Source: Nocardia aurantiaca (GTDB lineage: Bacteria; Actinomycetota; Actinomycetes; Mycobacteriales; Mycobacteriaceae). Taken from it: DNA of 64,000 nucleotides. The notes under the pieces are model-generated. The model saw only the letters and a program-made list of their open reading frames with translations, was not told the DNA's origin and did not search any database. Where the stretch lies: NCBI RefSeq assembly GCF_009708175.1, contig NZ_WMBB01000016.1:62001-126000 (forward strand). The letters run 5' to 3'. The translations under genes were made by a program, and so were the position numbers. Below are positions 17,104 to 26,939 of the stretch, piece after piece. Within the stretch, counting starts at the first letter, position 1, and every line of letters begins with the position of its first letter.

Positions 17104-18407
17104 ATGAGCACGGCCATCCGGTCCGAGACGAGCCCCCTCCGCTCTCATCTCGATACGAGCTCGCAGAGCTACCGCACCAACGTGGAAGCCCAGCTGCGCA
17201 ATATCGCGGAACTGAACGAGCAGCTCGAGCTCGTGCTCGCGGGCGGTGGCGAGAAGTACGTGCGCCGGCACCACGAACGCGGACGGTTGCTCGCCCGCGA
17301 GCGCATCGAGTTGCTGCTGAATCGCGACGCGCATTTCCTCGAGCTGTCGAGTTTGGCGGCCTGGGGCACGGAGTTCGCGATCGGCGCGAGCGTCGTCACC
17401 GGAGTCGGAGTCGTCTCGGGCGTGGAAGTGGTTGTCATCGCCCACGATTCGACCGTGTGCAGCGGCGCCATGAACCCCTGGTCGCTGAAGAAGACCGTGC
17501 ATCGTTTCGAGGTCCCCGACCTGCCCGGCATTCGAGTCGACTCCGGTATCCGCTCCGGTTTGACGGTCGGCGTGCATTACGACCCGATGCTGGCCAAGGT
17601 CATCGCGCACGCCGCCGATCGTGAGCAGGCGGTGCGGCGCCTGGCGCGAGCGCTGTCCGAAACGGTCGTGCACGGTGTGACCACGAACCGTCAGCTGCTG
17701 GTCTCGATCCTGCGCGAACCCGAATTCCACTCGGGCGCAATTGATACGGGATATCTGGAGCGCCATGACCATGTTGCGATGAGCCGCAGCGGCAACCCGC
17801 GCACCGATGATGTGCACCTGATCGCGGCCACCCTCGCCGGCGCTGCGCGCAGGAGACACAACGCCACCGTGCTGCCTCAACTCACGGCTGGGTGGCGCAA
17901 TGTCCCGAGTTGCGCGGCGTGGGCGGCGTTCCGGACCGAGGATGACGCCGAACATCGCATCGACTATGACCTGCGGCGCGGCGTTGCCACCGTCGACGAC
18001 ACCGACTACGCGGTGAAGGTCCACGAGTGCGATGCGAACGCATCGATCTCAGCATCGATGGCGTACGCGCTGTCGTGCGGTTGTGCCGTGTCGACGACAC
18101 CGAATTCGTCGACAGTGGGCTGGGTTCCTCGACACTGTTCGAATCACGACGCTTCACCGACCCCGCCGGGGTGCAGGAGCCGGGTTCGCTTCTCGCCCCG
18201 ATGCATTCGACCGTGAGCCGAGTGGCCGTCGAGGTGGGCGATTCGGTCAAGGCCGGCGATGTCGTCATCGTCCTGGAGGCCATGAAGATGGAGTACACCG
18301 TCACTTCGCCCTATGCCGGTGTGGTCACCGGTCTTCCGGCAGCGGAGGGATCCACCGTCGAAGGCGGCGCGATTCTGGCAGTGATCGAGGAGAAGGACGA
18401 GCAATGA
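17104..18407 (+). pseudogene. Deletion-fused acyl-CoA carboxylase (beta-subunit start joined to alpha-subunit end)
   Basis: Residues 1 to about 124 match the N-terminus of the carboxyltransferase beta subunit at 47043-48644 (RHHERGRLLARERIELLL, SLAAWGTEFAIGASVVTG). After NPWSLKK the sequence jumps in frame to the late part of the biotin carboxylase alpha subunit (HRFEVPDLPGIRVDSGIRSG, YDPMLAKVIAHAADREQA, HGVTTNRQLLVS), matching the protein at 45063-47030 from about residue 338. So most of the beta subunit and the ATP-grasp half of alpha are gone. A frameshift near 18020 separates the last part, which continues from GTG 18027 as an intact biotin-carrier domain with VLEAMKMEYTV. Catalysis is impossible without the missing domains. 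The biotin-carrier piece (126 residues) could still be made. Confidence 0.88.
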
Positions 18408-18479
18408 GTGGCGCGGTGAGATGTACACGCCGAGGCCCCGATTCGGCATCTGCGATGGTGCGCACCTTATGGAAGGGCC

Positions 18480-19286
18480 ATGATGGCTTTTGACATATCA
18501 GGTCTCTGCGATGATCTGCGCGTCGAAAGCGCAGGATTGATCGCCGTATTGGAGGGCCTCAGCCCGGATCAGTGGCGGTTGGATACACCGGCGGTCGGGT
18601 GGACGATCGCCGACCAGATCAGCCACCTCGCCTATTTCGACGACGCGGCCGCGCTGGCGCTGACCAGCCCGGAACGTTTCCGCGCGGCAGCGGCCGCGCT
18701 CGTCGCACGCGGTGACGATTTCACCGAATACGTTGCGGCCCAATACCGTGCGTGGACCGGATCCGACGTGCTGATCTGGTTCGCCGACGCGCGGGAGTCA
18801 CTGCTGACGACGTTCGGCGAGGTCGATCCCGCTCGGAAGCTCCCATGGTTCGGACCGCCGATGAGCGCCGCCAGCTCGCTGACCGCTCGGCTGATGGAGA
18901 CGTGGGCTCACGGCGTCGATGTTCGCGATGCTCTCGGTGTGACGCCTGTCGGCGGAGCGCATCTTCGGCACATAGCGCACCTCGGCTATGTGACAGTCGG
19001 ATGGAGCTTCGTCGTGCATGGCCGCCCGAAACCCGAACAGCCACTCCGGCTCGAACTCACCGGCCCGGACGGGGCCCAGTGGCAATGGGGACCGGTCGAA
19101 GCCGAGGATCGCATCTCTGGTTCCGCGCTCGACTTCTGTCTCCTGGTCACCCAGCGCCGGCATCGGGACGACCTCGACCTGATCGTTGATGGTCCTGTCG
19201 CCACCGAATACAGCGCCATCGCTCAGATATTCGCAGGCCCTCCGGGACCCGGCCGAGCGCCGTCCTCGGATGCGACACAAGGTTGA
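18480..19286 (+). CDS. TIGR03084-like DinB-fold metal-binding protein
   Basis: 268 residues with a DinB/maleylpyruvate-isomerase-type helical bundle. Probable metal ligands are the His of ADQISHLAYF and the His of METWAHGVDV, with an additional His-rich stretch GGAHLRHIAHLG. Function in this family is not established; members sit beside CoA-carboxylase genes. It is a clear paralogue of the protein at 48723-49520, and both lie next to a carboxylase and an AtuA-family gene. The start is MM; the second Met at 18483 is equally possible. Its stop is followed 11 bases later by the next ATG. Confidence 0.82.
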   Translation: MMAFDISGLCDDLRVESAGLIAVLEGLSPDQWRLDTPAVGWTIADQISHLAYFDDAAALALTSPERFRAAAAALVARGDDFTEYVAAQYRAWTGSDVLIWFADARESLLTTFGEVDPARKLPWFGPPMSAASSLTARLMETWAHGVDVRDALGVTPVGGAHLRHIAHLGYVTVGWSFVVHGRPKPEQPLRLELTGPDGAQWQWGPVEAEDRISGSALDFCLLVTQRRHRDDLDLIVDGPVATEYSAIAQIFAGPPGPGRAPSSDATQG

Positions 19287-19297
19287 TCAGGAGAGCA

Positions 19298-21157
19298 ATG
19301 AACCATACCCTCTCGACGAGAACCGAAGGTTCCCTCCACGAACCGCTGCGTCCGGTGCGCATCGCCAACTGTTCGGGCTTCTACGGCGACACACTCGCGG
19401 CGGCGCGAAACATGGTCGAGGGCGGGCCGATCGACGTTCTCACCGGCGACTATCTCGCCGAACTCACCATCTTCATCCTCTACCGGGCACGTCGCAAGGA
19501 TCCGGCGGCAGGCTATGCGAAAACGTTTCTGACACAAGTCGAGGACGTGCTGGGAACGTGCTTGGACCGTGGCGTTCGTATAGTCGCGAATGCGGGCGGC
19601 CTGGCTCCGGCGACATTGGCGGAAGAGATCGGCAAGCTTGCCGCGAACCTGGATCTCTCGCCGAAGATCGCCTACGTGGACGGCGACGACATCGTCGATC
19701 GGCTGGGCGAGATGCGTTCGGCCGGTGAGGAGTTCAGGCATCTGGATACCGGCAGACCGCTGTCGGATCGGACTGATTCGCCGGTGACGGCCAACGCCTA
19801 TCTCGGTGGTTGGGGGATCACGCAGGCACTGCGCGCCGGTGCGGATGTGGTGGTTACCGGACGGGTCGCCGACGCGGCGCTGGTTTCCGGCCCGGCGGCC
19901 TGGTGGCACGGCTGGGCGCACGACGACTTCGACAGACTCGCGGGCGCGATAGCCGCCGGACATGTGATCGAATGCGGTCCGCAGGCGTGCGGAGGCAACT
20001 ATCCGTTCCTCGATGAGATCACCGACCGGCGCTATCCCGGCTTCCCGCTCGCCGAGATCGCCGCCGACGGCTCGTCGGTGATCACCAAACACCCTGGCAC
20101 CGGCGGCATCGTGTCGACGGGTACGGTCACCGCCCAACTGCTCTACGAGATCGGCGATCCCGCCTATGCGGGCCCGGATGCGGTGTCGCATTTCGACACC
20201 CTCGAACTGACCCAGCAGGCGCCGAACCGCGTCGAGATCAGCGGGGTGCGCGGGTCGGCACCGCCGGACCGGCTGAAGGTCGCGATGAACTTCCTAGGGG
20301 GTTACCGGAACACGATGACCTTCGTGATCACCGGCCTTGACATCGAGGAGAAGGCGCGATGGGCGCGTCAGCAGATGTTCGAACTGCTCGGCGGCGAAGA
20401 GCGGTTCGACGAGGTCGATGTTCAGTTGCTGAGGTTCGACCACGCCGACGCCGACCGGAACGCGGAGGCCACCGCGCACCTCCGCGTTACCGTCAAAGGC
20501 TCCAACGAGCGCGTAGTAGGCCGCGAATTCTCCGGCGTGGCAACCGCTATGGCTGTCGGCGGCTACGCCGGCCTGCATACCACCACACCTCCCACCCCGG
20601 CCAGCGTCTTCGGGGTCTACTGGCCGACACTGCTCCAGCGGGACCTCGTCGATCACCGCGTCACCTTTCTGGACGGCAAGTGCCACCTGGTGCCGAATCC
20701 GCCCGCAGGAGGCTCTGATTCGGGCGGGAGGGCGTCCATCGACCTCCCGGAACCGCCTGACGGCCCCACACGCCGCGTGCCGCTGGGCACGGTGGTCGGT
20801 GCGCGCTCCGGCGACAAGGGCGGCAACGCCAACGTTGGGCTGTGGACGCGCGACGAGGTCTCGTATTCGTGGCTGCGATCGTGGCTGGATGTGGAGCGCT
20901 TCCGCGAACTCGTGCCCGAGGCGGCCGGCCTCGAGGTGCGCCGCTACGAGCTTCCGAACCTGCGCGCACTCAACTTCGTCATCGTCGGATTGCTCGGCGA
21001 CGGGGTCGCCGCCTCCACACGTCCCGACCCGCAGGCGAAGGGCCTGGGTGAATATGTTCGCTCGCGCTACGCCGAGATTCCTGAGTCCCTGCTGGACACC
21101 GGTCCTGACCGGCACCGGCCCGGCACGCCGACGCGGCCCGATATCGTGGGGCCATGA
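19298..21157 (+). CDS. AtuA family protein (acyclic terpene utilisation), locus A copy
   Basis: 619 residues. The N-terminal AtuA domain (about 1-450) has the conserved opening IANCSGFYGD, VANAGGLAP, VTGRVADAAL and ECGPQACGG. A smaller C-terminal domain contains GARSGDKGGNANVG. AtuA is required for growth of pseudomonads on citronellol and geraniol, but its reaction is unknown. ATG 19298 is preceded by AGGAG; an upstream TTG would overlap the previous stop. It is paralogous to 41311-43167. The end overlaps the following TetR start by four bases. Confidence 0.88.
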   Translation: MNHTLSTRTEGSLHEPLRPVRIANCSGFYGDTLAAARNMVEGGPIDVLTGDYLAELTIFILYRARRKDPAAGYAKTFLTQVEDVLGTCLDRGVRIVANAGGLAPATLAEEIGKLAANLDLSPKIAYVDGDDIVDRLGEMRSAGEEFRHLDTGRPLSDRTDSPVTANAYLGGWGITQALRAGADVVVTGRVADAALVSGPAAWWHGWAHDDFDRLAGAIAAGHVIECGPQACGGNYPFLDEITDRRYPGFPLAEIAADGSSVITKHPGTGGIVSTGTVTAQLLYEIGDPAYAGPDAVSHFDTLELTQQAPNRVEISGVRGSAPPDRLKVAMNFLGGYRNTMTFVITGLDIEEKARWARQQMFELLGGEERFDEVDVQLLRFDHADADRNAEATAHLRVTVKGSNERVVGREFSGVATAMAVGGYAGLHTTTPPTPASVFGVYWPTLLQRDLVDHRVTFLDGKCHLVPNPPAGGSDSGGRASIDLPEPPDGPTRRVPLGTVVGARSGDKGGNANVGLWTRDEVSYSWLRSWLDVERFRELVPEAAGLEVRRYELPNLRALNFVIVGLLGDGVAASTRPDPQAKGLGEYVRSRYAEIPESLLDTGPDRHRPGTPTRPDIVGP

Positions 21158-21747
21158 GCGTCGACAACGAGCCCGCGACTCGGGTGCGCGATCCTGAACG
21201 GGCCTCGAAGATCCTCGACGCGGCCGCGGAACTCTTCGCGGCCAAGAGCTTCCACACCGTCAGCCTGGCCGAAATCGGCCAGGCCGCCGGCATCGTCGGA
21301 TCCGGGATATACCGCCACTTCTCCAGCAAGTACGCAGTCCTCGTCGCACTGCTGGACGATGCGATGACCCGGTTGGCGGCCGACGCCGACGCCATCCTGT
21401 CCGACGGCTCCGACAGCGCGGTCACCATGCGTCGGTTGATCGACAGCCAGATCGAGTTCTGTCTGAATCGCCGCCGCCACGTGCAGTTGTACCGCAACGA
21501 GGCCAACGCGTTGCAGCCCGAGGACGGGCGCCGCTTGCGCAGAATGCAGCGGCGGTACAACGAGGACTGGACCACGACGCTGCTGGAATTGCGGCCCCAG
21601 CTGAGCGAGACCGCGGCCCGTGCGCTGGTCTACGCCGCGATCGCCGCCATCCAATCGTCGGTGACCTACGACAGCGGATTGAGCACGCAAGAGCAGAAGG
21701 TGATCCTCGCCGCCGTCGCCGAGACCTGTCTGCAAACGGCCTGGTAG
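21154..21747 (+). CDS. TetR family transcriptional regulator, locus A
   Basis: 197 residues; helix-turn-helix at about residues 36-56 (VSLAEIGQAAGIVGSGIYRHFSS), typical of the AtuR/FadR-like group. It overlaps the AtuA gene by ATGA, so it is co-transcribed with locus A and probably represses it in a feedback loop, responding to an acyl-CoA (inference from the family and the context). Confidence 0.9.
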   Translation: MSVDNEPATRVRDPERASKILDAAAELFAAKSFHTVSLAEIGQAAGIVGSGIYRHFSSKYAVLVALLDDAMTRLAADADAILSDGSDSAVTMRRLIDSQIEFCLNRRRHVQLYRNEANALQPEDGRRLRRMQRRYNEDWTTTLLELRPQLSETAARALVYAAIAAIQSSVTYDSGLSTQEQKVILAAVAETCLQTAW

Positions 21748-21782
21748 TTGCTCGGTCGCCCCGGGCACGCTGCTGAGATTGG

Positions 21783-21813
21783 TTGACACCCTTGATGGAC
21801 AAGTGTCTAGACT
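21783..21813 (+). promoter_or_regulatory. Promoter and short dyad ahead of the LLM oxidoreductase
   Basis: TTGACA (21783-21788) and TAGACT (21808-21813) are good -35 and -10 hexamers with a 19-base spacer. Between them GACAC...GTGTC (21785-21807) and CTTG...CAAG form inverted repeats, suggesting an operator laid over the promoter. The gene start is 63 bases downstream. Confidence 0.5.
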
Positions 21814-21876
21814 CATGATCGCTTTGTGTTCGGATGGCGCTGTGTTTCGGCACGCCCGGAAAGAAGGACATCTCCG

Positions 21877-22872
21877 ATGGTGGTCACAGCGCTGAGGTTG
21901 ACGATGACCAATACCCCTGGCGCCGATGATATGTCGCGCTATCGCGCGGCTCTCGACATGGCCGAGTACGCCGACGAGCACGGATTCACCGCCGTGGCAT
22001 GCGAAGAGCATCATCTCGCGCGCAATGGGTGGCTGCCCTCGCCGTTGATCCTGGCGGCCGCCGTGGCCGGGCGTACGCATCGGGTGCGCATCACTGTGTC
22101 GGCCTTGCTGGTTCCGCTCTACGATCCGGTGCGGCTGGCCGAAGACATCGCGGTGTTGGACAACCTCAGCGGCGGGCGATTCAGTTTCGTCGCCGGCCTG
22201 GGCTACCGGGAAGCGGAGTACCGGGCCCTGGATCGGCAGTGGTCGCAGCGCGGCAAGAGCATGGACGACTGTCTGGGCATTCTGATGAAGGCATGGAGCG
22301 GCGACCCGTTCGAACGCAATGGGCAGACTGTGCGGATCACCCCGCTGCCCTATACGAAACCGCATCCGATGATGTTCATCGGCGGGATGAGCGCCGCCGC
22401 GGCGCGCCGCGCGGCCCGCTACGGGCTGCCATTCTACCCGCCCATGGCCATGCCCGAGATCGAACAGCTCTATCACGACGAACTCGCCCGCCACGGCACC
22501 AGCGGCTTCGTCTACCGTCCTTCCCGCGGCAACACCAGCACCCTGGTCCACCCCGATCCGGAGACCGCCTGGCACGAACTCGGTCCGTACCTGCTGACCG
22601 AAACCGCCGAGTATGCCTCCTGGAAGACCGACGGCGTCCCCCGACCCAACGAAGATGCGCTGACCCTCGACGAATTGCGCCGCGGCAGCGCCATTGAAAT
22701 CGTCACGCCCGACCAATGTCTGGCCGCCATCACCGCCGGCGTCGATCAGATCGTCATCAACCCGCTGGCGGGCGGGATCCCGCTGGACGAAGGCTGGAAA
22801 ATGTTGCGGCTCTTCACCGAACACGTCCTTCCGGCAGCGGGCTCGGTTGTGGCCACCACCCGCGACTCCTGA
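21877..22872 (+). CDS. LLM class flavin-dependent oxidoreductase
   Basis: 331 residues of the luciferase-like monooxygenase fold: EEHHLARNGWLPSP near residue 45, FVAGLGYREAEYRALD, and FIGGMSAAAARRAARYG. Such enzymes use FMN or F420 to oxidise or reduce small organic substrates. ATG 21877 follows GAAGGA. It has its own promoter and is convergent with the acyl-CoA synthetase gene. The substrate is unknown; its position next to an AtuA/TetR unit mirrors the LLM gene of locus B (43274-44308), though the two are not close in sequence. Confidence 0.88.
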   Translation: MVVTALRLTMTNTPGADDMSRYRAALDMAEYADEHGFTAVACEEHHLARNGWLPSPLILAAAVAGRTHRVRITVSALLVPLYDPVRLAEDIAVLDNLSGGRFSFVAGLGYREAEYRALDRQWSQRGKSMDDCLGILMKAWSGDPFERNGQTVRITPLPYTKPHPMMFIGGMSAAAARRAARYGLPFYPPMAMPEIEQLYHDELARHGTSGFVYRPSRGNTSTLVHPDPETAWHELGPYLLTETAEYASWKTDGVPRPNEDALTLDELRRGSAIEIVTPDQCLAAITAGVDQIVINPLAGGIPLDEGWKMLRLFTEHVLPAAGSVVATTRDS

Positions 22873-22997
22873 CCACGCGCACAGTGTCGCGGCGTCTCTC
22901 TGGACCGGAACGAAATGCTCGCTGATGCCGCATGTCGATACTCGCATCGCCGAGGGTACGGCCGACCGGGGAAGGGAGTACCCGGCCGGCCGCGATG

Positions 22998-23059
22998 TCC
23001 GGCGGTTGCAGGTTCGCCGGATGTTCTGTCCCGCAGTAGGAGTGCGTGATCGCTACTGC
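22998..23059. terminator. Pair of short hairpins between convergent genes
   Basis: TCCGGCG/CGCCGGA (22998-23004 and 23015-23021) and GCAGTAG/CTACTGC (23033-23039 and 23053-23059) are perfect 7-bp stems in the gap between the LLM gene and the synthetase gene. They are weak compared with the other terminators in the window. Confidence 0.35.
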
Positions 23060-24879
23060 CGGAGCGAGGCGTTCGAACCGGTGGCCGGTTCACGGACGTG
23101 GGTCGGGGGATCGCTCTCGTAGAGCTCGTCGATCTCGATCGCGTACTTCGACGCGATGACCTTGCGCTTGAGTTTCATGGTGAGGGTGATCTCATCGCCG
23201 CCCACCTCCCAGAAGGTCGGCAGTATGCGGAAGCGCTTGACCTGCTCCACCCGCGAAAGCTGTTCGTTCCCGGTCGCTACTCCGACTTCGATCGCTCGGA
23301 TGATCGTGGGGTCGGCTGCCAGGGTCGCCGCGGATGAATCCGCCAGTTCACGCTGCTGCGCGTAGCGCTCGACGGTCTCCGCGTCGAGGACGATCAGGGC
23401 CGTGTTGTAGGCACGTCCGTCGCCGATGACGGTCATCGCGCCGATCAACGGGGTGGTGGCCTTGATGGTGTTCTCGATGTGGGACGGCGACATGTTCTTG
23501 CCCGCGGCGTTGATGATCAGTTCCTTCTTGCGGTCCACGACCGCGAGGTACCCGTCGTCGTCGATGGTGAAGACGTCACCGGTCGCCAGCCATCCGTCGG
23601 CGTCGATCGCTTCCCGCGTCTGGTCGGGCAGTCCCCGGTAGCCTTTCATCACCAACGGCCCGCGCACGTGCATTTCGCCGTCGGGACCGAGGCGGCATTC
23701 CAACCCGGGCAACAGCTTTCCGACAGTGCCCAATCTGGCGTGGTCGGGGTGGGAGACGGTGCCGACGCACGACAGCTCCGACATGCCCCAGCCCTCGGCG
23801 ATCGGAACTCCCAGTCCGGCGAAGAATCCCAGCGTTTGCGGAGGTATGGGAGCCGCCCCCGACAGCGCCCACCGCAGGCGGTCGAAGCCGAGCACCGCTC
23901 GCAGGTTCCGTAGTACCCGCTCGTCGGCGAGCTTCCAATCGGCGGTGACGTCGGCGGGTTCGGGTTCGCCGGCGAGCCGGTAGCGGCCGCGGATCGCCGC
24001 CACGGACAGCGCCCATTCCATCACCGCACGGCGCTCGGGGTCGGTTTCGTTGGCCACCTTGAATTCGATTGCCGCCTTGAGTTTCTCCCAGATCCGCGGC
24101 ACGGCTCCCCAGATGGTCGGGTGCAGGTCGACCACCGCCGCCGCGATGTCCTTGGCGTCGCGGACGCAGGTCACCTGGGTACCGAAGACCTCTTGCGCAT
24201 AGAGAGCGCTGAACCGGTCGGCGATGTGCGCGGAGGGAAGAAACGACGTGATGGTGTCGCCGAACTCGAAGCCGAGCACGTCGGCGACGGCGTACATCTG
24301 GAACATCAGGTTGGCGTGGGTGGTTTCCACGCCCTTCGGATTGCCGGTGGTGCCCGAGGTGTAGATGAGCGTGGCTATGTCCTCGGGCTGGACCGCGCGC
24401 CATGCGGCGTCGAAATCGAAGTCGGCCGTCCCCGCCGCGATGAGATCCGCTACCGACAGGGTTCCTTCGGGCACGCCGTCGAGGCAGACGATGTGGTCGA
24501 GGACGATGTCGCCGGCGCGCAGGCGCGCCACGTACTGCGATTCGCAGATCACCACGCGCACACCGGCATTGCCGAGCACATAGGCCAGTTGTTCGGCCGG
24601 CATCGTGTTGTACACCGAGAACGAGGTCGCGCCCAGATGCTGCGCACCGACCTCGAGCGGATAGAACTCGATCCGGTTGCTCATCATCAACGCGATGGTG
24701 TCGCCGCGGCGGACGCCGATGCCGGCGAGCCCGGCCGCGACCGCGCGCACCTGGCTCGCGTATTCGCGCCAGGTCATCGTCTGGGCGTCGCCGGGGGTGC
24801 GCAGCGCGACCGCGTCGGGGGAGATCGCCGCGGTGTGCTGGAATGCCGCGGGCAGAGTTTCGAAGCGAGATGCGGGCAT
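23053..24879 (-). CDS. Long-chain acyl-CoA synthetase (AMP-forming, FadD15-like)
   Basis: 608 residues with the AMP-binding P-loop LIYTSGTTGNPKG at about 170-182, the A5-type motif GWGMSELSCVG, and TGDVFTIDDDGYLAVVDRKKELIINAAGKN with the hinge and adenylation Lys region. The length and a long C-terminal domain fit the long-chain/bubblegum group. It converts a free acid to acyl-CoA, feeding beta-oxidation. ATG 24879 overlaps the aldehyde dehydrogenase stop by one base, so alcohol or aldehyde to acid to CoA ester conversion is encoded in one operon. Confidence 0.92.
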   Translation of the reverse strand: MPASRFETLPAAFQHTAAISPDAVALRTPGDAQTMTWREYASQVRAVAAGLAGIGVRRGDTIALMMSNRIEFYPLEVGAQHLGATSFSVYNTMPAEQLAYVLGNAGVRVVICESQYVARLRAGDIVLDHIVCLDGVPEGTLSVADLIAAGTADFDFDAAWRAVQPEDIATLIYTSGTTGNPKGVETTHANLMFQMYAVADVLGFEFGDTITSFLPSAHIADRFSALYAQEVFGTQVTCVRDAKDIAAAVVDLHPTIWGAVPRIWEKLKAAIEFKVANETDPERRAVMEWALSVAAIRGRYRLAGEPEPADVTADWKLADERVLRNLRAVLGFDRLRWALSGAAPIPPQTLGFFAGLGVPIAEGWGMSELSCVGTVSHPDHARLGTVGKLLPGLECRLGPDGEMHVRGPLVMKGYRGLPDQTREAIDADGWLATGDVFTIDDDGYLAVVDRKKELIINAAGKNMSPSHIENTIKATTPLIGAMTVIGDGRAYNTALIVLDAETVERYAQQRELADSSAATLAADPTIIRAIEVGVATGNEQLSRVEQVKRFRILPTFWEVGGDEITLTMKLKRKVIASKYAIEIDELYESDPPTHVREPATGSNASLRQ

Positions 24880-26357
24880 CAGCGGATCCTTCCGTGCAAC
24901 GCGGAGACCAAACGGTCGACAATGGCGTCGGTGAGGGGTTTGCGGGCGAACGTCGTGAGCGCCAGCGGCAAGGGGAAGCGTTGCCACGTGGTCGATTTGG
25001 AGTAGGTGAATTCGCGGAGCCCGTCGGGGCCGTGCACGCGCCCGAATCCGGAAGCGCCGACACCTCCCAACGGCAGGTTCGGTACGGTGGCGTGCGCGAC
25101 GAACGCGTTGATCGAGGTGCCGCCGGTGTGGATCCGGTCCGCGATCTCCCGTCCGTGGCGTCGGGCGAAAACGGTTGCGCCGAGGCCGTACTCACTGGCA
25201 TTGACCAGTTCGACCGCTTCGTCCATGTCGGCCACCCGGGTCACGGTCAGCGTCGGCCCGAACGTCTCCTCGGTGACCGCCGAACAGTCTTCGGGCACGT
25301 TCACGAGGATGGTGGGCTGCACGAACTGGCCGTCGATGGCATCCGGCCCGCCGATCAGCGCACTCCCGCCCCGTGCCAGGGCGTCGCCGAGATGACGCCG
25401 GATGACGTCGAGCTGCTTCGGCATGGTGATCGGGCCGATCTTCGCCGGCTCGTCGCCCGCACGCAGGTCATCGGTCAGCGCCAGGAGCTTGGTCAGGAAT
25501 TCGTCGTAGACCTCGGTGTGCACGTAGACGCGCTCGACACCCAGGCACGTCTGCCCGGCGTTGGACATTCCGCCCCAGATCGCAGCGTCGGCCGCCGCGG
25601 TCAGATCGGCATCCGCGTCGACGAGGAGCGCGTCCTTGCCGCCGCATTCCATCAGCACGGGGGTGAGATTCTCGGCGCACGCGGACATCACGCGTTTCCC
25701 GGTCTCGGTCGATCCGGTGAAGCCGATCTTGCCGACCCCGCTGCGGCACAGTGCCGCCCCGGTCTCGCCCGCCCCGGTGATGACCTGCAGGACAGGAACT
25801 TCCGGCACAGCCCGCCCGAAAGCCTCACCGAGCCATACGCCGACGCCTGGGGAGTATTCGCTGGGCTTGAACACGACCGCGTTTCCGGCGGCGAGTGCGA
25901 ACGATATCGAGCTCAACGGTGTGAAGACCGGGTAATTCCAGGGGCCGATGACGCCGACAACCCCGAAGGGACGGTATTCGACGCTGCAACCCTGATTGAT
26001 CGTGAGCAGGCTCGCACCCACCGTCCGGCGGGCCAGCACCCCGCGTGCGTTGTGCGCCGCCCACTTCAAGTGCTCGAGGGCCATGACTATCTCGAGTTTG
26101 GCGTCGGAGATCGGTTTACCCATCTCTTCGTGCATCAGGTGTGCGAGATCGTCGCGTCCCCGGGTGATCTCGGCGCGCCACCGGTCCAGGTGCCGACGGC
26201 GCTCCTCGAAATCCAGAGCGGCCCACCAGGTCCCGGCCGACCGGCCGCGTGCGACGGCGGCCGTGACGTGGTCGGCGGTGTGGACCGGATACTCGCCCAC
26301 CGCGATGCCGGTTGCCGGATTGCGCACCTCGAACGAGGTCGTTGTGCGAGTAGTCAT
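24879..26357 (-). CDS. Aldehyde dehydrogenase (NAD(P)-dependent)
   Basis: 492 residues. The catalytic Glu lies in MECGGKDALL (about residue 237), the catalytic Cys in NAGQTCLGVERVY (about 270), and the coenzyme-binding GFTGSTETGKRV is present. WNYPVFTPLSS is the usual N-terminal proline/asparagine region. It oxidises an aldehyde to the acid used by the adjacent synthetase. ATG 26357 overlaps the SRPBCC gene stop by four bases. The upstream frame stays open, but that part overlaps the SRPBCC gene and is not aldehyde dehydrogenase sequence. Confidence 0.93.
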   Translation of the reverse strand: MTTRTTTSFEVRNPATGIAVGEYPVHTADHVTAAVARGRSAGTWWAALDFEERRRHLDRWRAEITRGRDDLAHLMHEEMGKPISDAKLEIVMALEHLKWAAHNARGVLARRTVGASLLTINQGCSVEYRPFGVVGVIGPWNYPVFTPLSSISFALAAGNAVVFKPSEYSPGVGVWLGEAFGRAVPEVPVLQVITGAGETGAALCRSGVGKIGFTGSTETGKRVMSACAENLTPVLMECGGKDALLVDADADLTAAADAAIWGGMSNAGQTCLGVERVYVHTEVYDEFLTKLLALTDDLRAGDEPAKIGPITMPKQLDVIRRHLGDALARGGSALIGGPDAIDGQFVQPTILVNVPEDCSAVTEETFGPTLTVTRVADMDEAVELVNASEYGLGATVFARRHGREIADRIHTGGTSINAFVAHATVPNLPLGGVGASGFGRVHGPDGLREFTYSKSTTWQRFPLPLALTTFARKPLTDAIVDRLVSALHGRIR

Positions 26358-26863
26358 CGACCGGCCTCTCGTGTCTCCCACTGTGCCCCGTCGGCGAGGC
26401 CCTTCGCGATCGCCTTGGTGACGGACCGGGCCACCGGACTTGCCGTGGCCAGCAGCGGCCGCAGCACCGCCTTTCCCTCGAGGGCGAATGTCCAGGTCAA
26501 CCGAGTCCCCGTCGAGATCTGCTCGAGCTGAATGTCCTCGGCGAACCGATTCAGTCCCGGGATCGACGCGGACTTGACCGCGAATGTCATTCGGGACCCG
26601 TCCTGCCAGCGGTAGAACCGCTCCTCGAGCCGGATGAAGCGCCCCACGGTAACGACACGGGTGGTGCCGATGCCGAACGGGCGCGTGGAGGTCCACCGCA
26701 CCGCGGTGATGACCGGGGACCAGGACACCAAGGCGTCGTCCGCGGTCAATCGGTTCCACACCGCCCGGGAGTTCTGGGGGAGGTCGACGACATGCCGGTA
26801 GCGGTGGTCGGCGTCGCGCAGGAAGGTATCGCCGGCTGAAGCGAGTGCGAAGCGCTCGGTCAT
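26354..26863 (-). CDS. SRPBCC family protein
   Basis: 169 residues with a START/polyketide-cyclase-like helix-grip pattern: VVDLPQNSRAVWNRLTADDALVSW at the start, and alternating strands. Such proteins bind a hydrophobic ligand in a deep pocket. It lies between an NTF2-like gene and the aldehyde dehydrogenase in the same minus-strand operon, so a role in holding or presenting the hydrophobic substrate is plausible (inference). No catalytic residues can be named. Confidence 0.8.
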   Translation of the reverse strand: MTERFALASAGDTFLRDADHRYRHVVDLPQNSRAVWNRLTADDALVSWSPVITAVRWTSTRPFGIGTTRVVTVGRFIRLEERFYRWQDGSRMTFAVKSASIPGLNRFAEDIQLEQISTGTRLTWTFALEGKAVLRPLLATASPVARSVTKAIAKGLADGAQWETREAGR

Positions 26864-26939
26864 AGGTGAGATGGCCTTTCATTGGCAGGGATCCAGGAGA
26901 GAACAGGTGGCGAGCACACCGCTTCGCCTGCCTTCGGGT

